From assembly GCA_007922305.1 (NCBI GenBank), contig ML677366.1, positions 10,505,055 to 10,569,054 of the forward strand: a DNA stretch of 64,000 bases, read 5' to 3'. Position numbers and translations under genes: made by a program. The notes beneath the pieces were generated by a model, which was not told the origin of the DNA, ran no database searches, and was given only the letters and a program-made list of their open reading frames with translations. Positions 58,860-64,000 of the stretch are shown here, one piece after another. The stretch comes from Dermatemys mawii. Taxonomy: Eukaryota; Chordata; Testudines; Dermatemydidae. Numbering within the stretch: the first letter of the stretch is position 1; every line of letters begins with the position of its first letter.

Positions 58860-59760
58860 TTGTGAAATGCTTGTAAATTGCTGTGTGCATTAATCTCACG
58901 TGTATCTTTATCACATACCATAAGATAATAATTAAGTTTTTGCTTTATAACTGTAAAAACATGTTTGCTCTGAAACTGTGAACCCCATCAAGAGGGATCG
59001 TCTACTGCCAGGCTAGAAGGTGTATCAAAACTAAATGAGCCATTGTGGAACATCACAATACAAAGACTTTCTTAATTGCCTCCTTACCCCCATGAAGAAG
59101 CTATGTACCCCCATCCCATCAGCTTGAGTTCTGGAAGAAGGAAATAAAAATAGCTGACAAGAAAATTTTTGTCTCTCTTTTGCTGTTTGGACTCTCTTAG
59201 GGCGGGAACTATGAAACAGAAGCATAGAGCCATGGGGTTTGCCCTAAAAAACATCCAAAGAGGACAGATTACTACAACTCTGGCATCTTTTGAAACCTGG
59301 CATAGATTGTAACTCATTCGTGTATATGTTTTGCCTGCTTTCACCTTGTATTAACTCTCATGTTTCATTTCTCAGCTAATATATCCTTAGATAGTTTACT
59401 ACAGGATTGGCTACAAGCATTGTCTTTGGTGTGAGATCTAAGGTACAAATTGACCTGGGGTAAGTGACTGGGATCAACCTTGAGATTGGGATCAACCTTA
59501 ATATGTTATGATCTTTGGTATCACAAAGTCCAGCTTACCTGGGTGGCAAAAATAGACTTGAATGCCCAGGGGACTGTCTGTGACTACATGGTAAGATTGT
59601 TATAGTGATTTAAGAGTTCATGCTTGTTACTAGGTTGGTGAAATCTAATTATAGAGCTTGCAACCAGTTTGGGGTCTTTGCCCTGATTCTTGTCAGTCTG
59701 CCCTGTGACTGGCACCCACAGTAGTGAACCCCTCCAGACAGCATTACCCTCCACTTTCTA
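58860..59760 (+). mobile_element. LTR-like interspersed repeat
   Basis: Contains 'ggaaataaaaatagctgac' (possible AATAAA at 59143), a 'gtatatgttttgcctgc' block and two adjacent copies of 'ttgggatcaacctt' or a close variant near 59466-59500. I recall this text as a frequent turtle repeat with LTR character. I cannot define TG...CA ends or a target duplication here, so class and limits are provisional. Confidence 0.4.
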
Positions 59761-60079
59761 GGAAACAGAGAAAAATGCACAAATTCTTCATGCAGTCCTG
59801 TTATATGTGTTGTCGTTCATTTTGCCCCTTGATGGCAGGGTCAGTAATGGTACAATATGCTACCTCCCTCTCCCCGGGTGTACATCTGTTGGTGCTGGTT
59901 AATTACCAAACTGATGCATTGTCTTAGGAAGCCAAACCACCACAGTGGTATCTCTAACAGGGATCAGGCTGATTGGCATCATTAACAGCAGAGGTATGAG
60001 GCATCAGCCTGTATAAAGTGACTACCAAGCCTCGTCAAATGTTTCCTGCCAGGAAGTTTTTCTTTTAATTCCCCTACAG
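59761..60079. other. Anonymous stretch
   Basis: Nothing recognised. Confidence 0.5.
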
Positions 60080-60300
60080 AAAATGGCATTTTACTCAAAA
60101 GGAAAATGTTCATTTTGGACAAAAAATAAAATAAAAATGGGTTTCTCACAACCAAAATGTGAAAATATTTGGCTGAAAATAAAAAGCAAAACAAAAACCC
60201 ATGCACATTTGAGGGAGAAGGGTTTAAGCTTTCTGCTAAAAGAAAAATGTAGATGAAAATGAAAAATATTTTCATTATCATTGACATTTTTCCTCAGGGA
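60080..60300. repeat. AT-rich self-complementary interspersed repeat
   Basis: 'ggcattttactcaaaagg', 'aaatgttcattttggac', 'gaaaatattttcattatc' are complementary words as at 50380 and 56110. Confidence 0.5.
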
Positions 60301-61139
60301 AATCCCCCATGTCAAAACCAGCTATATCACCTATCTTGGCCTAACTCGTGGATTCCCTTTAGTTTCGGTAACTTGTGATAAAAACACACCATTATGGGGG
60401 GGAAAAAAAAAAAAACAAGAGGCAAAATTATTGGAACCGGCTTTGTACCAAGATTGTACCTCAGTAATCCTGAAGTACGTAAATGGTCAGGTCGTCATGC
60501 AACAAAAGCAATCGGCATCATGAAAAACAGAGCAGTGTTTAACCAGCTGTTTAGGGCGGACGTCTATTGTAGTCCCCTCGACAGTCTTTATGAGCAAACA
60601 CACACAGAAAGCAGAAGAAGCTGTGAACTGAGTGCTTTGCGGCAACTGTTATAACCACCTCTCTTCTCTCCCCCACATCCAAGCACAGGACATATAAAGA
60701 TATGTACAGCACAGTCTCCAGCTGTGACACATCAGGGTGAGTCCACAACAGCTCAAGCTGCCTCCTCATTGTGGAGTCCATTTTGACTTGGCATGCGCCC
60801 CTCTCTAAGCGCAAGACGGTAGTTCGAACCCATGCCATTCATTCCTCATCTGTGGTCTGCTAAAATTACTAAGAAGTATTAAATAGTTTCTTGCAGATAT
60901 CTGGCCACAAGGAATTTCTAGACAATAACTCAAATAGGTATCCTGGGACACCAGGGCCTATGTTATTGAGAAGGGATCTTGGCTGGAACCCCAGCATCTT
61001 CCTTCCCTGTTGTGGGACCTTTAATTTTCACCTGTACGTTTTCACCAGGGATAGACAAGTAGGGAGAATGTCTAAAATCACACATTTTTCAAAAATGGCC
61101 CCTCTAATAAGGCAGCCCCACACCAATACTGGACATGAG
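60301..61139. other. Anonymous stretch, no gene recognised
   Basis: An A run at 60402-60415. Frames up to 95 codons are not protein-like. Confidence 0.5.
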
Positions 61140-61210
61140 ATCACTTCCTGGTGGGGGATTTGAACCTAGGTTTCTAGACAAGAATGTTACCAAGTGGACC
61201 ACAGCAGAGG
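61140..61210 (-). repeat. tRNA-derived SINE head, antisense
   Basis: The complement has 'tggtccacttggtaacattc' and a B-box 'ggttcaaatccc' at tRNA distance. It ends shortly before the CR1. Confidence 0.5.
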
Positions 61211-61239
61211 CTAGCCCATAGGAAAGGATTTCTGTGAAC

Positions 61240-62184
61240 TGGCATTGACCTCATTAATGATCTGGATGATGAGATGGATTGTACCCTCAGAAAGTTCACA
61301 GATGACACTAAGATGGGAGGAGAGATAGATACACTGGAGGGTAGGGATAGGATACAGAGGGACCTAGACAAATTGGAGGATTGGGCCAAAATAAATCTGA
61401 TGAGGTTCAACAAGGACAAGTGCAGAATACTACACTTAGGAAGAGGGAACCCCAGGTACTGCTACAGGCTGCGGACTGACTGGCTAAGCAGCAGTTCTGC
61501 AGAAAAGGACCTGGGGAGTACAGTGGACGAGACACTGGATATGAGTCAACAGTGTGCTCTTGTTGCCAAGAAGACTAATGGCATACTGGGCTGCATTAGT
61601 AGGAGTATTGCCAGCAGATCGAGGAAAGTGATTATTCCCCACTATTTGGCACTGGTGAGATCTAGAGTATTCTGTCCAGTTCTCCCCTCCCCCACAGAAA
61701 GGATGTGAACAAATTGGAGAGTCCAGTGGAGGGCAATGAAAATGATTAGAGGGCTGGGGCACATGACTTATGAGGAGAGGCTGAGGGAGTTGGGCTTATT
61801 TAGTCTGCAGAAGAGAAGTGTGGTGGGGGATTTGATAGCAGCCTTCAACTACCTGAAGGGGGTTCCAATGAGGATGGAGCTCGGCTGTTCTCAGTGATGG
61901 CAGATGACAGAACAAGGAGCAACGGTCTCAAGTTGCAATGCGGGAGGTCTAGGCTGGATATTAGGAAAAACTATTTCACTAGGAGGGTGGTGAAGCACAA
62001 GAACGGGCTACCTAGAGAGGTGGTGGAATCTCTTTCCTTAGATGTTTTTAAAGCCCGGCTTGACAAAGCCCTGGCTGGGATGATTTAGTTGGGGATTGGT
62101 CCTGCTTTGAGCAGGGGGTTAAGCTAGATGACCTCCTGAGGTCTCTTCCAACCCTAACCTTCTATGAGTCTATGATTCTATGAA
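61240..62184 (+). mobile_element. CR1 LINE, 5'-truncated, sense
   Basis: The plus frame 61274-61708 and the bases just before it read the C-terminal reverse-transcriptase half: an 'NDLDDEMD' block, the catalytic 'FTDDTK' (usual form F/YADD), 'GRDRIQRDLDKLEDWAKINLMRFN', 'CALVAKKTNGILGC' and then a frameshift. A second frame (61894-62088) carries the tail 'DDRTRSNGLKLQ...LDIRKNYFT...LPREVVESLSLDVFKARLDKAL'. The 3' UTR ends with three octamers, TCTATGAG, TCTATGAT, TCTATGAA (62161-62184). Not coding-competent: truncated and frameshifted. Confidence 0.9.
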
Positions 62185-62214
62185 AGGGCTCATAAAGCTG
62201 TCCCAGCTGTATGC

Positions 62215-62503
62215 TGTAGAGCAATTGGAGGGTTGCGACCCCGAGGGGGGTTATGAAAGGCCATCCGCAGGGTCACAAGGGACTGAAATAATTGTTACAA
62301 CCTAAAGCAAAGAAAATCTTTCTTAATCCCCGCCCCCGTCCCTCCACTGTCAAGCATTCTCTATCCACCTCTTGAAACACATCCACACAAATACATTCTT
62401 ATCATTGTTATCACTGATCCACATTTTACCGTAAATTTAAAGGGACAAGGGCAATTGTTGACTTTGAATGAGAGGTCGCCTACCTGAAAAGGTTGAGAAA
62501 CAC
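62215..62503. mobile_element. Probable hAT (Charlie-like) non-autonomous element
   Basis: The right end 'gaaaaggttgagaaacactg' complements to the CAGTGTTTCTCAACC terminus typical of Charlie-type hAT elements. The left part has 'gggttgcgaccccgag', often found near the other end of such elements, but the left terminus is missing and no target duplication is visible. Confidence 0.45.
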
Positions 62504-63261
62504 TGATCTAGAGGGTCCATACATGGCTGCAAGTGATGGTGCTGATAACGGCCTCCCTTCCACCCAGCAAGAGGACAGATTAGTTGGTGATGTCACCAGG
62601 CGAAGCTACACCAAATCAGAGTGCTTTTGCTGTGTTAGATTTTGCCTACCCACAAGAACTCGTGAGGCCATATTCAGACGCCAGCCTCAACAGCTGTCAG
62701 CAGTACCTCCCTCTTGCTGCAGGGTCTGTCCAAAGCACTGGCCACAGCTCAGACTTCTGCCTTTCCAAAATCCAACCCCCTCACTGGCCACAGAGTACCA
62801 GAGCACAAATCTCTCCCCAGAGTGAAACACGCTTTGCATAATGCACAGCATATGGCACCACATGATCAGCCTTATGATCTCATCAGGCGTGATGGTTATT
62901 TTCACAATCTGGTATTAATAAGCATAAACTAGGAATTTTATGCATTATCATGTTGGGCATTCCCATGCCTTCAGCCCAGATGGTATTGTATGGGAATTAC
63001 CAAGCCCAGCAGATTGTCAGGCAGAGCCTTTGGGATGGGAGCCGCAAAAGGACTGCAGGACCAGGCCATGTAAACTGCAAGTACAGCAAGGTAACACAGC
63101 TGTTGCTGGGGTGGGAGCATGAAGGACCAGATTCTGTCCTGAAATATGTGAACATAAGGGTCCTCTGGTGAGTAGGCTAGATCCCATCACAGCAAACCTA
63201 TAGGGCATGAAACCGGACACCTTCAGGTAATAACATGAGCTGCTACAACTTGAGCTAAAGC
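62504..63261. other. Anonymous stretch, no gene recognised
   Basis: Overlapping frames of 60-110 codons without motif; no repeat recognised. Confidence 0.55.
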
Positions 63262-63406
63262 TCTCATGCTAGGGTGACCGGATGTCCCGATTTTATAAGA
63301 ACAGTCCCAATTTTGGAGTCTTTTTCTTATAAAGGCTCCTATGATCCCCCACCCCGGCCCCTGTCCCAATTTTTCACACCTGCTGTCTGGTCACCCTATC
63401 TCATGC
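63262..63406. mobile_element. hAT-type non-autonomous element with perfect target duplication
   Basis: The element is 63270-63398 (129 bp). Ends TAGGGTGACCGGA and, complemented, TAGGGTGACCAGA. Flanks are identical 8-mers TCTCATGC at 63262-63269 and 63399-63406. Third copy in the window; no coding capacity. Confidence 0.9.
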
Positions 63407-63947
63407 TGAGGCTGTAACAAATCTGTGTCCTCTGCAGATTGGACACAGAGGGAGCCACTCACCAGTGGGACACGTATGCAAAGCCAATCATAGTGTCTGG
63501 GACAGATGTAACACTGGTTTGTCCTTCAGCTTCAGAGAGTACTGAGTTGGGGCACTAGCTGGATCATAAGTCCAGGCTTCAGCCTTCAAGAGCTTTTAAC
63601 TTGGACAAGCACGGGAGTACCTAGGGGTATTCCAGCCCTCCCTTACATACCATTCCCATTATACCTTTTCCTGCATCCACTGCCTCATGAAAGACCCACA
63701 ATAAGTGTTCTTTGACCATAGGGACCCTCCGCTGACTCCCTGACCTACTTTCATTACAGAGGTCAAGCCCCTTACAGTCATGCACTTAAGTGTTTTGACC
63801 TATAGATAGGGAGAGTAAAATCTCTTGGAAGTCAACAATATCCAGAAGGAGAATTTTTTAAAAAAATCCCTCAGACACACATGACAAGGCACAAGGTAAA
63901 CGAGGCAGCAATTTATGGGGATTTGATATATACGGCTGGTACATGTG
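63407..63947. other. Anonymous stretch, no gene recognised
   Basis: Nothing recognised. Confidence 0.55.

Positions 63948-64000
<53 letters not shown>
63948..64000. repeat. (CA)n microsatellite, runs off the window
   Basis: 'gtgcgcgcacacac' followed by uninterrupted CA to the last base. A cysteine-valine frame on the minus strand here is a repeat artefact. Confidence 0.95.

Noticed and set aside
63800..64000. Cysteine-valine repeat frame at the window end
   Set aside because: Direct translation of (CA)n.

Overview
The window is vertebrate nuclear DNA, and I find no protein-coding gene, exon or structural RNA gene in it. No open frame exceeds 166 codons, and none of the longer ones reads as a known protein except the decayed reverse-transcriptase frames of two LINEs. 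The stretch is best described as intergenic DNA or the inside of a very large intron. There are no signs of bacterial or phage DNA.

The repeats point to a sauropsid, most likely a turtle. CR1 LINEs are present on both strands, some ending in the diagnostic short 3' octamer repeats. MIR-like SINEs with the amniote core are frequent. Several non-autonomous DNA transposon families that I recognise from memory of turtle sequence are also present; the turtle assignment is therefore recall, not a search result.

Layout. 1-5 kb: anonymous sequence, one antisense MIR, and two degenerate CCTAA-rich tandem arrays (3.0-3.24 and 4.49-4.87 kb). 5-12 kb: an L2/CR1-type 3' end, a 268-bp inverted-repeat transposon, MIR and tRNA-derived SINE pieces, and an AT-rich candidate conserved element near 8.4 kb. 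12.5-13.2 kb: a hAT-type element with a perfect 8-bp target duplication, itself split by a solo LTR. 17-18 kb: CR1 and a (GAAA)n array holding the only assembly gap (10 N). 20-32 kb: foldback elements, CR1 and MIR pieces, two related Harbinger-like elements (24.4 and 31.2 kb) and an identical 103-bp tandem duplication (30.1 kb). 33-50 kb: mostly anonymous, with scattered CR1, MIR and foldback pieces and a candidate conserved element at 36.0-36.5 kb. 50-64 kb: the repeat-richest part, with two more hAT-type copies, two substantial CR1 remnants (52.7 and 61.2 kb), a solo LTR with TG...CA ends (55.2 kb), an LTR-like repeat (58.9-59.8 kb) and a terminal (CA)n run.

The best sequence-supported observations are the target duplications and nesting order of the hAT-type and LTR insertions, the U3-located G-rich repeats of that LTR, the CCTAA arrays, the 103-bp duplication and the long foldback hairpins. 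I found nothing that can honestly be called a new gene system. Boundaries of old repeats are approximate by tens of bases.
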